Counted from the stretch's first letter, positions 7,580 through 12,841 are shown. The stretch is 12,841 bases of DNA from Lachnoclostridium sp. (GCA_015057755.1 SVDR01000060.1:1-12841), one strand, 5' to 3'. The notes: generated by a model from the letters alone, not told the origin. Made by a program: numbers and translations.

Positions 7580-8323
7580 TTACGTCGCCATTCCGCCATC
7601 AACCTGGATGACCTGTCCGGTGATATATCCGGCTTTGTCGGATGCCAAAAATGCAACGGTCTCTGCGATATCCTGTGTCTGTCCAAAACGTTTGAGCGGA
7701 ATCTGCTCACCCATCGCTTTCTTCACATCTTCCGGAAGAACGGATGTCATTTCTGTCTCAATGAAACCCGGTGCTACCGCGTTGGATGTGATTCCACGGC
7801 TTCCAAGCTCTCTCGCAACAGACTTTGTGAGGCCGATCACACCGGCCTTAGATGCACAGTAGTTTGCCTGACCTGCATTTCCCATCACTCCGGAAACGGA
7901 GGAAATGTTGATGATACGGCCGGATTTCTGCTTTAACATCTGTCTTGCAGCATGCTTCACACAGTTGAATGTACCCTTTAAGTTTGTGGATACAACCGAA
8001 TCAAAATCCTCCTCGGACATTTTCATAATCAGGTTATCTCTTGTAATTCCTGCATTGTTTACCAGAATGTCCAGACCACCATAGGTCTTCACCACTCCGT
8101 CGATCAGCTCCTTTGCCTTATCAAGCTCGGCAACGTTACACTGAACTGCTTCTGCATTACCGCCATTGGCCTCGATTTCCTTTACAACTTCCTCAGCCTT
8201 CGCCTGGGAACCATTATAGTTTACGACTACCGTCGCGCCATATCCTGCCAGTGTCACTGCAATCTGTCGGCCGATACCACGGCTTGCACCTGTGACAAGG
8301 GCAATCTTTCCGGTTAAATCCAT
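7580..8323 (-). CDS. fabG: 3-oxoacyl-ACP reductase FabG
   Basis: NADPH-dependent reduction of 3-oxoacyl-ACP to the 3-hydroxy form. A 247-residue short-chain dehydrogenase: cofactor loop TGASRGIG (11-18), structural NNAG (89-92), catalytic S142, Y155 and K159 in NISSVSG and YCASKAG, C-terminal PGFIETEMT and the closing VDGGM. The spacing of the triad is the same as in E. coli FabG with a four-residue offset. An AGGAG lies 10 bases ahead of the ATG. The 101 bases between fabD and fabG include a FabT-like half-conserved palindrome. Confidence 0.97.
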   Translation of the reverse strand: MDLTGKIALVTGASRGIGRQIAVTLAGYGATVVVNYNGSQAKAEEVVKEIEANGGNAEAVQCNVAELDKAKELIDGVVKTYGGLDILVNNAGITRDNLIMKMSEEDFDSVVSTNLKGTFNCVKHAARQMLKQKSGRIINISSVSGVMGNAGQANYCASKAGVIGLTKSVARELGSRGITSNAVAPGFIETEMTSVLPEDVKKAMGEQIPLKRFGQTQDIAETVAFLASDKAGYITGQVIQVDGGMAT

Positions 8324-8371
8324 AACTCATTCACTCCTAAATTCTCCGGTCCCAAGTCCCGGCATTTTTAT

Positions 8372-8384
8372 TCTGATTTTCAAA
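8372..8384. promoter_or_regulatory. Weak FabT-like operator before fabG
   Basis: TCTGATTTTCAAA departs by one base from the TTTGA-N3-TCAAA palindrome. Its surroundings closely match the site before acpP (shared TGATTTTCAAAGCA), which argues against pure chance. It lies between fabD and fabG, 49 bases before the fabG start on the minus strand. No clear internal promoter is visible next to it. Confidence 0.35.
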
Positions 8385-8424
8385 GCACTCATGTGCCTAT
8401 ATAACACTTCTGCGCTTTCTTGCT

Positions 8425-9333
8425 TTATTTCAATTTTTCAAGATCTTCTACTTTCTCAATATTTAAAACCGTCACAGTACGATCAATTTTCTTAATAAAT
8501 CCAGATAATGTCTTGCCCGGTCCAATTTCGATGAAACGGTCCACACCATCTGCGATCATCTCCTCCACACTCTGCTGCCAGCGTACGGAAGAAGATACCT
8601 GCTTCTCCAAAAGCGGTTTCACATCTGCTGCGGATGTCACATACTTTGCAGTCACATTCGCCACATACGGAATCATAGGCTCATTCACAGCCACATCTGC
8701 AAGATACTCGCCCAGTTTTGCTCCTGCTTCTTCCAGTAAGCAGGAATGGAAAGGGCCGCTTACATTTAACGGAAGCACACGTCTTGCACCTGCCTCCTTC
8801 AATTTTGCAGCTGCAAGCTCTACGGCATCCAGTTTTCCAGAAATAACAATCTGACCCGGACAGTTATAGTTTGCCACCTGTACATTTTCAATCGGGTCTA
8901 CAACCGTATTGGTCTGCTCCGCAGTCATTCCAAGCACTGCGCGCATTCCGCCGACACCGGCCGGAACTGCTTCCTGCATGAGAATGCCTCTGCGGCGAAC
9001 CGTCTTAATCGCGTCATCTACGCTCATCACACCTGCTGCCACCAGTGCACAGTATTCTCCAAGACTTAAACCTGCTGTCACATCAGCCTTGATTCCCATA
9101 TCTTCCATCACTTTGAGCATTGCCACGCTGGCAGTCACCATCGCAGCCTGTGTATACTCTGTGATATCTAATCTGTCATTCGGCTCAAAACAAAGTTCCT
9201 GAACAGAAAATCCTAATAATTCGGATGCTCTGTCGAAAATCTGACGTCCGATTTCTGTCTTCTCATAAAAGTCCTGGCCCATGCCACAAACTTGTGCACC
9301 CTGGCCCGGAAAAATAAATGCTGTCTTTCCCAT
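8425..9333 (-). CDS. fabD: Malonyl-CoA:ACP transacylase FabD
   Basis: Moves the malonyl group from CoA to AcpP. With the start at 9333 the product is 302 residues: FIFPGQGAQ (8-16), the active-site serine S90 in GLSLGEY (88-94), the arginine region RRRGILMQ (113-120) and H196 in SGPFHS (192-197). The serine motif is GLSLGE instead of the more common GHSLGE. Two ATGs are possible. The one at 9339 overlaps the fabK stop as ATGA, but GGGGAG touches it directly; the ATG at 9333 has the same GGGGAG at a 6-base distance, so I prefer it. Either way fabK and fabD are tightly coupled. Confidence 0.95.
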   Translation of the reverse strand: MGKTAFIFPGQGAQVCGMGQDFYEKTEIGRQIFDRASELLGFSVQELCFEPNDRLDITEYTQAAMVTASVAMLKVMEDMGIKADVTAGLSLGEYCALVAAGVMSVDDAIKTVRRRGILMQEAVPAGVGGMRAVLGMTAEQTNTVVDPIENVQVANYNCPGQIVISGKLDAVELAAAKLKEAGARRVLPLNVSGPFHSCLLEEAGAKLGEYLADVAVNEPMIPYVANVTAKYVTSAADVKPLLEKQVSSSVRWQQSVEEMIADGVDRFIEIGPGKTLSGFIKKIDRTVTVLNIEKVEDLEKLK

Positions 9334-9335
9334 GA

Positions 9336-10259
9336 TCATCTCCCCAGCAGCTTTACAGCCTGCTCCATCATTTCCTCGATCATTTCTTTACAGGTTTGCT
9401 CTTTTGTAACCATGCCTGCAATCTGTCCTGCCATAACCGTTCCGTTTGTCACGTCACCTTCTACGACAGCTTTTCTTAATGTACCAACAGTCAGATACTC
9501 CAACTCCTCAAAGCCCTTTCCCTCTGCCTCCAGACGCGCATACTCTCTTGTCATCTGATTTCTCAGACAGCGTACCGGATGTCCATGGGTTCTTCCAGTA
9601 ACGGCAGAATCAATATCTTTCGCCTTGAGTACACGCTGTTTATAGTTATCATGTACTATGGATTCCTTCGCAACCACAAATTTAGTACCCAACTGAACGG
9701 CTTCAGCTCCCAGCATAAACGCTGCTGCAATTCCACGTCCGTCTGCAATACCGCCTGCTGCAATAATCGGAATGGATACTGCATCGACAACCTGCGGAAC
9801 CAGTGTCATGGTTGTCGCCTCACCAATATGTCCGCCGGACTCGGTTCCTTCTGCGACAACCGCGTCGGCACCTGCCTTCTCCATCATTCTTGCCAGTGCA
9901 ACAGATGCAACGACCGGAATTACCTTGATTCCGGCATCTTTCCACATCTTCATATATTTGCCCGGATTTCCGGCTCCGGTCGTTACGACCTTTACCCCTT
10001 CTTCCACAACGACTTTCGCTACATCGTCTGCATACGGACTCATCAGCATGATATTGACACCAAACGGCTTATTAGTCATTTTCTTCACTTTTCTGATTTC
10101 ATCACGAACCCATTCTGCCGGTGCACTGGCCGCTCCGATCAGTCCCAGGCCGCCCGCCTCAGAAACAGCCGCTGCCAGGTTATGCTCTGCAACCCAGGCC
10201 ATTCCACCCTGAATGATGGGGTATTCAATTCCTAGTAATTGAGTAATTCTAGTCTTCAT
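9336..10259 (-). CDS. fabK: Enoyl-ACP reductase II (FabK)
   Basis: FMN- and NAD(P)H-dependent reduction of trans-2-enoyl-ACP, the last step of each round; unrelated in fold to FabI and known from Streptococcus pneumoniae to resist triclosan. The 307-residue protein has YPIIQGGMAWVAE (13-25), PFGVNIMLMSP (65-75), TTGAGNPGKYM (93-103), the catalytic H144 in EGTESGGHIGE (137-147; same number as in the pneumococcal enzyme), IIAAGGIADGRG (165-176) and GAEAVQLGTKFV (184-195). Its place between acpP and fabD is the standard one. The ribosome binding site is weak (GGAAGTGA, over 10 bases from the ATG). The 83-base gap after acpP holds no recognisable signal. Confidence 0.97.
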   Translation of the reverse strand: MKTRITQLLGIEYPIIQGGMAWVAEHNLAAAVSEAGGLGLIGAASAPAEWVRDEIRKVKKMTNKPFGVNIMLMSPYADDVAKVVVEEGVKVVTTGAGNPGKYMKMWKDAGIKVIPVVASVALARMMEKAGADAVVAEGTESGGHIGEATTMTLVPQVVDAVSIPIIAAGGIADGRGIAAAFMLGAEAVQLGTKFVVAKESIVHDNYKQRVLKAKDIDSAVTGRTHGHPVRCLRNQMTREYARLEAEGKGFEELEYLTVGTLRKAVVEGDVTNGTVMAGQIAGMVTKEQTCKEMIEEMMEQAVKLLGR

Positions 10260-10342
10260 ATTTTCTGCTCACTTCCAAAAATTCTGTGTTCCCAAAGATG
10301 CCGGACACGTCCTGTGACCAGCAATCTGCTGCAGTTTCAGGA

Positions 10343-10579
10343 TTACGCCTCTACATCCTTTTCTTTTAAATAGTTCATAACATCGCCTACTGCAGCCATC
10401 TTCTGAAGGTCTTCAGCCGGGATTTCTACAGAGTACTCGTCCTCGAGAGCCATAACAAGCTCAAATAAATCAAGGGAATCGACACCAAGGTCCTCTTTGA
10501 ACTTGGACTCTGCTGTAATTGTCTCGGCATCAATGCCTAACTGGTCTGCGATTAATTCTTTCATCTTCTCTAACATCAT
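10343..10579 (-). CDS. acpP: Acyl carrier protein
   Basis: Carries the growing acyl chain on a phosphopantetheine arm. The 78-residue acidic protein has the attachment serine S35 in LGVDSLDLFELVMALED (31-47), followed by the helix III region. DSLDLFEL replaces the frequent DSLDTVEL. The start may be the ATG at 10579 or the adjacent one at 10576; GGAG in AAAAGGAG is 6 or 9 bases away. A FabT-like operator and a long hairpin lie between fabH and this gene, so its expression could be set apart from that of fabH. Confidence 0.97.
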   Translation of the reverse strand: MMLEKMKELIADQLGIDAETITAESKFKEDLGVDSLDLFELVMALEDEYSVEIPAEDLQKMAAVGDVMNYLKEKDVEA

Positions 10580-10602
10580 TAAAATCTCCTTTTATATATT
10601 AT

Positions 10603-10615
10603 TTTGATTTTCAAA
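10603..10615. promoter_or_regulatory. FabT-like operator before acpP
   Basis: TTTGATTTTCAAA is a perfect TTTGA-N3-TCAAA palindrome lying 23 bases upstream of the acpP start. It has the same core as the two sites at the fabH promoter. The published FabT box of streptococci (TTTGATTATCAAA core, from memory) has the same arms. AT-rich sequence that could hold a -10 follows on the minus strand, but there is no convincing -35. Confidence 0.55.
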
Positions 10616-10626
10616 GCATCGATTTT

Positions 10627-10662
10627 ATAAAATCGAGTCCGCCAGGCAGACTCGCATTTTAT
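10627..10662 (-). terminator. Long hairpin between fabH and acpP, possible attenuator
   Basis: ATAAAATCGAGTC (10627-10639) pairs with GACTCG-C-ATTTTAT (10649-10662), 13 base pairs with a single bulged base and a 9-base loop. Read on the minus strand the 3' arm ends in ATTTTAT, a short U-rich run, 8 bases after the fabH stop codon. A nested palindrome CGATTTTATAAAATCG (10620-10635) could form a competing stem with the 3' arm. It may be a partial terminator or an RNA processing/stability element that lets acpP be made in different amounts from fabH. Confidence 0.5.
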
Positions 10663-10669
10663 CTTGTGT

Positions 10670-11641
10670 TTACACGGATTTCCACTCCAGAAGCACGGCC
10701 CCCCAAGTCATACCCGCCCCGAAGCCGGACATAATGATCTTATCCCCTTCTTCCAACCTTCCATTTTTCAACATGTCGTCCAGCAAAAGCGGAATAGATG
10801 CTGTGGATGTATTGCCATATTTTGCTATGGTCATCGGGAACTTGTCCATCGGCTCTTTCATTCTTCTGGCAACCGCTTCCACAATACGCTCATTGGCCTG
10901 ATGAAGAACATAAAATTTGATGTCCTCCTTTGCCACGTTATTCCGTTTCATCAGCGTATCGATACTTTCCGGGACTCGTTTTACGGCAAACTTAAACACT
11001 TCCTGTCCATCCATAGTCATAAATCCGATTTGCGGTTTTGTACCTGTCAGGAAATTTCCCATGGTTCTGGACACACATTTCAATGCATCACCTTTTGTGC
11101 CATCAGAACCCATCACCATATCAATCACACCGGATTTGTCATTTTTCAGCACCGCAGCGCCCGCACCATCCCCAAACAGGACGCAGGAAGATCGATCGCT
11201 CCAATCCACAACTTTGCCTAATGTTTCAGCACCGATGATTAGTGCCGTCTGATAAATTCCGGATTTAAAAAATCCCTGAACAATATTCAAAGCAAAAATA
11301 AAGCCCGCACATGCGGCTGATACATCAAACGCTGCTGCGTTCACTGCTCCAATCTTTGCCTGAACCTCACATGCTCCGCTCGGGTAATTGCAGTCCGGTG
11401 AAGAAGTTCCGAGAACGATCAGATCCAACTCCTCCGGTTTCACTCCTGCTGCATCAAGTGCACGTCTGGCCGCCTCTGCCGCCAGATCTGAGGTTCCTTC
11501 TTTCGTGGAAATTCGTCGCTCCTTGATTCCGGTGCGGCTGGAAATCCACTCATCACTTGTCTCAACGATCTTCGACAGATCGTCATTTGTCACAATCATC
11601 TCCGGTACATATGCACCGATTCCTGCAATTCTGGCTGTCAT
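10670..11641 (-). CDS. fabH: 3-oxoacyl-ACP synthase III (FabH)
   Basis: Starts chain synthesis by condensing acetyl- or branched acyl-CoA with malonyl-ACP. Counting from the ATG at 11641 the protein has 323 residues and the triad C111 in DVSAACAGFIFAL (106-118), H247 in LHQAN (246-250) and N277 in YGNTSTASIP (275-284); GFGAGMTWG lies near the C-terminus. An upstream in-frame GTG at 11656 has no ribosome binding site, whereas AGGGA lies 6 bases before the ATG and the family normally begins right there (MTARIAGIGAYVPE). It is the first gene of the operon, about 65 bases downstream of the expected transcription start. Confidence 0.97.
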   Translation of the reverse strand: MTARIAGIGAYVPEMIVTNDDLSKIVETSDEWISSRTGIKERRISTKEGTSDLAAEAARRALDAAGVKPEELDLIVLGTSSPDCNYPSGACEVQAKIGAVNAAAFDVSAACAGFIFALNIVQGFFKSGIYQTALIIGAETLGKVVDWSDRSSCVLFGDGAGAAVLKNDKSGVIDMVMGSDGTKGDALKCVSRTMGNFLTGTKPQIGFMTMDGQEVFKFAVKRVPESIDTLMKRNNVAKEDIKFYVLHQANERIVEAVARRMKEPMDKFPMTIAKYGNTSTASIPLLLDDMLKNGRLEEGDKIIMSGFGAGMTWGAVLLEWKSV

Positions 11642-11713
11642 AGTCGTTCCCTGCACTTTACAAATTAATTTTCAGCTAAATATCTATTTTCAGCTTTCTA
11701 TCGCTTATTGCAA

Positions 11714-11734
11714 ATAGTTTGAAATTCAAACTAT
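11714..11734. promoter_or_regulatory. FabT-like operator 1 (over the fabH transcription start)
   Basis: A 21-bp palindrome with perfect 10-bp arms, ATAGTTTGAA and TTCAAACTAT, around one central base. It contains the TTTGA-N3-TCAAA core and begins 7 bases past the -10 hexamer, so a bound protein would cover the start of transcription. Its centre (11724) is 30 bp from that of the second site, close to three helical turns, which would put both proteins on one face of the DNA. Confidence 0.75.
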
Positions 11735-11740
11735 ATCTTT

Positions 11741-11769
11741 ATAATACTTTGAATATCAAAATTTGTCAA
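11741..11769 (-). promoter_or_regulatory. Sigma-A promoter of the fab operon
   Basis: On the minus strand a consensus -35 TTGACA (11764-11769) is separated by exactly 17 bases from TATTAT (11741-11746), five of six matches to the -10 consensus. Transcription should start near 11734, giving a leader of roughly 95 bases before fabH. No other promoter of this quality is seen on the minus strand of the operon. Confidence 0.85.
11748..11760. promoter_or_regulatory. FabT-like operator 2 (inside the promoter spacer)
   Basis: TTTGAATATCAAA, a TTTGA-N3-TCAAA palindrome, occupies most of the 17-base spacer between -35 and -10 of the fabH promoter. Binding here would exclude RNA polymerase. The core is that reported for FabT, a MarR-family repressor that uses long-chain acyl-ACP as co-repressor in streptococci; the identity of the regulator in this organism is inferred. 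Confidence 0.7.
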
Positions 11770-11878
11770 GGGGTTTCTAATTATAATCTATACAGAATCT
11801 TTTTTACTTATGCCTGATTTTTCGATATTTCCTAATTTTCAAGTTCACAGAACCAAAAATTATCTTCAATCATTGTAG

Positions 11879-11998
11879 CCATATACAAACGGTTATACCC
11901 AGGGAACCAACAACTTAATCAAGGTAATCAAACGTAATGCCTTTGGTTACCGGAACTTTGACAATTTTAGGAATCGCACATTCCTTGCCTTAACGTAA
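11879..11998 (+). pseudogene. C-terminal fragment of an ISL3-family transposase
   Basis: The frame reads PYTNGYTQGTNNLIKVIKR and goes on with NAFGYRNFDNFRNR and TFLALT before TAA at 11996-11998. The pattern P-Y-x-N-G-Y-x-x-G-x-N-N-x-I-K-x-x-K-R followed by G-Y-R-N-F and F-R-N-R is the conserved end of ISL3 (IS204/IS1001/IS1165) transposases, which excise and insert the element. A TAG at 11876-11878 interrupts the frame just upstream; homology may continue for a few codons before it (NYLQSL). No more of the protein is present, so it is inactive. Confidence 0.75.
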
Positions 11999-12000
11999 AA

Positions 12001-12040
12001 CGAGACATAGGAAAAAACCTATATCTCGAAAATAATTTTT
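12001..12040 (+). terminator. Hairpin after the transposase remnant
   Basis: CGAGACATAGG (12001-12011) pairs with CCTATATCTCG (12018-12028) around AAAAAA with one mismatch, followed on the plus strand by AAAATAATTTTTT. It starts two bases after the transposase stop codon. Read on the minus strand the mismatch becomes a G-U pair and TTTTACGTT follows, so it may stop transcription from both sides. Confidence 0.6.
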
Positions 12041-12064
12041 TACCCCAACTCTTGACACAGAGTC
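12039..12064 (+). repeat. Inner copy of the IS terminal repeat
   Basis: TTTACCCCAACTCTTGACAC continuing to AGAGTC matches the outer copy at 12075-12100 in 23 of 26 positions, with a 36-base period. Each copy can fold a small hairpin and the differences compensate: ACTCT/AGAGT here, GCTCT/AGAGC in the outer copy. Confidence 0.7.
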
Positions 12065-12074
12065 GAAAAAAATC

Positions 12075-12100
12075 TTTACCCCAGCTCTTGACAAAGAGCC
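12075..12100 (+). repeat. Outer (terminal) copy of the IS repeat
   Basis: TTTACCCCAGCTCTTGACAA continuing to AGAGCC. Its last bases, read inward on the minus strand as GGCTCTTTGTCAA, have the form of an ISL3-family terminal inverted repeat, which sets the element's right boundary at 12100. It contains an outward-facing TTGACA, but no -10 sequence follows at a usable distance. Confidence 0.65.
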
Positions 12101-12106
12101 ATAATA

Positions 12107-12141
12107 CAAAAAGGCAGATGACCATTTCTGATCATCTGCCT
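12107..12141 (-). terminator. Rho-independent terminator of a minus-strand unit
   Basis: AGGCAGATGA (12112-12121) and TCATCTGCCT (12132-12141) form a perfect 10-bp stem with a 10-base loop. On the minus strand it is followed by TTTTTGTATT. It lies 16 bases after the TAA of the short frame at 12158, so a transcript from higher coordinates should end here. On the plus strand no U-run follows. Confidence 0.8.
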
Positions 12142-12157
12142 CAGTAATTCAATTGAA

Positions 12158-12342
12158 TTATTTGCCAGCCATACGACTGTTGCTAACCTCACCATCGCTT
12201 TTCAAGCTCGGTTCGCTAAGCAACGCTGCATAGCTTCCAAGATATGGTTCTTCTTCGTCTTTCAGACTCGAACAACCTACTTTCCAGCCATCTGCTTAGC
12301 AACTTCCTTACCCAAAAGTCTTGAATTTACAAGGTTTTCTCT
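12158..12342 (-). pseudogene. Small minus-strand coding remnant with two related 'MAGK-stop' ends
   Basis: Two short open frames, one base out of register, read into each other. The first (12277-12342) has no ATG start and ends NSRLLGKEVAKQMAGK-stop. The second (12158-12295) contains GCSSLKDEEEPYLGSYAALL and ends GEVSNSRMAGK-stop. The tails EVAKQ-MAGK and EVSNSR-MAGK look related, so this may be a duplicated or frameshifted 3' gene end. The charged, low-Cys composition is protein-like, and a strong terminator follows. A perfect palindrome TAATTCAATTGAATTA (12145-12160) overlaps the last stop codon. I do not recognise the family. It may equally be a small RNA of about 230 bases; a weak promoter could lie near 12350-12376 (TTGTAA, 15 bp, TATACA). 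Confidence 0.35.
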
Positions 12343-12586
12343 CTATATATGTATAATATTTAGGTTTACTTTACAACTAAAATTTGTACAGTATTTTTTT
12401 CGTGCGCGGAATGTTGGCCCATAATTCCTGCTAAAACAAAGGTTTTACAAAGCAGTGTACAACTAAATTTTATTTGCTCGAAATCCTCATTATTTTAAGA
12501 CATGTATACTTATGAATAAAGATTCAAGTCTTAAACTTCTCTTGTATGAGGAAACAATTCCTCACATAGAGTTCTGTGTATCATAA
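12343..12586. other. Non-coding, AT-rich stretch with short repeats and no recognisable gene
   Basis: I find no coding region on either strand. TACAACTAAA occurs twice in direct orientation (12372-12381 and 12458-12467), each close to TGTACA (12385-12390; 12456-12461). A possible plus-strand promoter, TTGAAT (12321-12326), 17 bp, TATATA (12344-12349), with TATAAT just after (12352-12357), could serve the gene at 12745 through a leader of nearly 400 bases; this is weak. The right part contains strong hairpins, listed separately. Confidence 0.5.
12494..12573. repeat. Two consecutive inverted repeats (structured DNA or RNA)
   Basis: TTTAAGAC (12494-12501) pairs with GTCTTAAA (12528-12535) across 26 bases. 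Next to it CTCTTGTATGAGGAA pairs with TTCCTCACATAGAG around ACAA, a stem of about 13 pairs broken by small bulges; its core TGAGGAA/TTCCTCA is perfect. Neither is followed by a U-run on either strand, so they are not simple terminators. They might be part of a leader RNA for the plus-strand gene at 12745 or recombinase sites left from a mobile element. Confidence 0.45.
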
Positions 12587-12721
12587 CTAAACATTATTCA
12601 TAGCACATAACAGTAATTTATTCGAATACAGCCTGTTACCAATTCTGCAGCCGAAATATTCTTTTCTAATAAGTTCTCTTGTTTTGCTTTCTCCTAAACC
12701 AAGATACAGTCTGGTTTCCTG
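12587..12721 (-). pseudogene. Remnant of an excisionase-like helix-turn-helix protein
   Basis: The minus strand encodes YLGLGESKTRELIRKEYFG followed by CRIGNRLYSNKLLL and a stop at 12587-12589. The pattern L-G-x-G-x-x-x-x-R-x-L-I, then R-I-G-x-R-x-Y-x-x-K-x-L-L, is that of the small MerR-like winged-helix excisionases found in Tn916-type and other integrative elements of clostridia. The usual N-terminus (a strand leading into a T-x-x-E-A-A helix) is missing: upstream the frame degrades and runs through the ribosome binding site and start of the plus-strand gene, and there is no start codon. The C-terminus also ends early. I read it as a broken gene. Confidence 0.55.
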
Positions 12722-12744
12722 GCAGATTAAAAGGGAGGTAACCA

Positions 12745-12841
12745 ATGAATCACTATACTGCCGTGATTGGAACCATCACAAATATTGAATATATCACTAA
12801 CAATGCTCAAACCGGCGGCTGCACCATCCTCTACACACTGG
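12745..12841 (+). CDS. Hypothetical protein, 5' end only
   Basis: AAGGGAGG (12731-12738), a strong ribosome binding site, is 6 bases upstream of ATG, followed by 32 open codons to the window edge: MNHYTAVIGTITNIEYITNN and AQTGGCTILYTL. The sequence is rich in Thr, Ile and Asn and has no signal peptide or membrane segment at its start; alternating hydrophobic residues suggest beta strands. I do not recognise the family with confidence. It is the first gene on the plus strand and is transcribed away from the fab operon. Confidence 0.7.
   Translation, partial: MNHYTAVIGTITNIEYITNNAQTGGCTILYTL

Larger units (their letters stand above)
11850..12100 (+). mobile_element. Remnant of an ISL3-family insertion sequence (right end)
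   Basis: The segment holds, in order on the plus strand, the decayed C-terminus of an ISL3-type transposase, a hairpin terminator, and two copies of a terminal-repeat-like sequence. Read inward from 12100 the end is GGCTCTTTGTCAAGAGCTGG, and ISL3 elements typically end in GGCTCTTTGTCAA-like repeats (from memory). The left limit is not defined: no clear left terminal repeat and no transposase N-terminus are seen, so most of the element is gone. The outside flank is ATAATACA. Confidence 0.65.

Noticed and set aside
11642..11656. GTG start five codons upstream in fabH
   Set aside because: No ribosome binding site upstream; AGGGA is positioned for the ATG at 11641, which matches the usual start of FabH proteins.
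11762..11775. TTTGTCAAGGGG as the left terminal repeat of the ISL3 element
   Set aside because: Nine bases match the right terminal repeat, but this is the antisense of the TTGACA -35 box, so the match is expected by chance; the rest does not align.
12088..12107. Outward promoter formed by TTGACA in the terminal repeat and TAATAC
   Set aside because: The spacer would be only 8 bases; no -10 sequence lies 16-18 bases away.
12265..12295. tRNA-like T-arm (GTTCGAGTC, minus strand)
   Set aside because: No matching stem, acceptor or anticodon arm can be drawn around it.
1..12841. CRISPR arrays, tRNA or rRNA genes, defence systems
   Set aside because: No regularly spaced repeats, no cloverleaf or rRNA sequence, and no nuclease, toxin or similar genes were seen.

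Overview
The window comes from a low-to-mid GC Firmicute, most likely a gut clostridium of the Lachnospiraceae type. The evidence is the gene order of its type II fatty acid synthase locus, the use of FabK instead of FabI, FabT-like operators, strong AGGAGG-type ribosome binding sites and ISL3-type insertion sequence debris. Genus assignment is not possible from sequence reading alone.

Positions 913-11769 (minus strand) hold one long operon that appears to carry a full set of genes for de novo saturated fatty acid synthesis: fabH, acpP, fabK, fabD, fabG, fabF, accB, fabZ, accC, a fused accD-accA gene, and last a second FabK-like flavoprotein of the nitronate monooxygenase family. The order matches the fab cluster of streptococci and enterococci, except that accD and accA are one gene. 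AccB, AccC and AccDA make malonyl-CoA; FabD loads it onto AcpP; FabH starts the chain; FabF, FabG, FabZ and FabK run the elongation cycle. The operon starts at a near-consensus sigma-A promoter (TTGACA, 17 bp, TATTAT) whose spacer is filled by a TTTGA-N3-TCAAA palindrome; a second, longer palindrome overlies the expected transcription start. Two similar sites lie inside the operon, before acpP and before fabG. These resemble FabT (MarR family) operators, but no fabT gene is in the window. The operon ends at a hairpin terminator at 852-901.

Positions 1-744 (minus strand) are a separate unit: KDPG/KHG aldolase (eda) with its own probable promoter and operator, followed by the first codons of another gene, possibly glucuronate isomerase, which suggests hexuronate catabolism. 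Between the units is a second terminator that directly follows the stop codon of an open reading frame lacking a start, probably the tail of a lost gene.

Positions 11770-12744 have no intact gene and look like a graveyard of mobile DNA: the C-terminal end of an ISL3-family transposase with a terminator and a duplicated terminal repeat; a minus-strand small transcription unit with a good terminator and two related 'MAGK-stop' peptide ends in different frames; strong hairpins; and the remains of an excisionase-like helix-turn-helix gene. At 12745 a plus-strand gene with a strong ribosome binding site begins and leaves the window.
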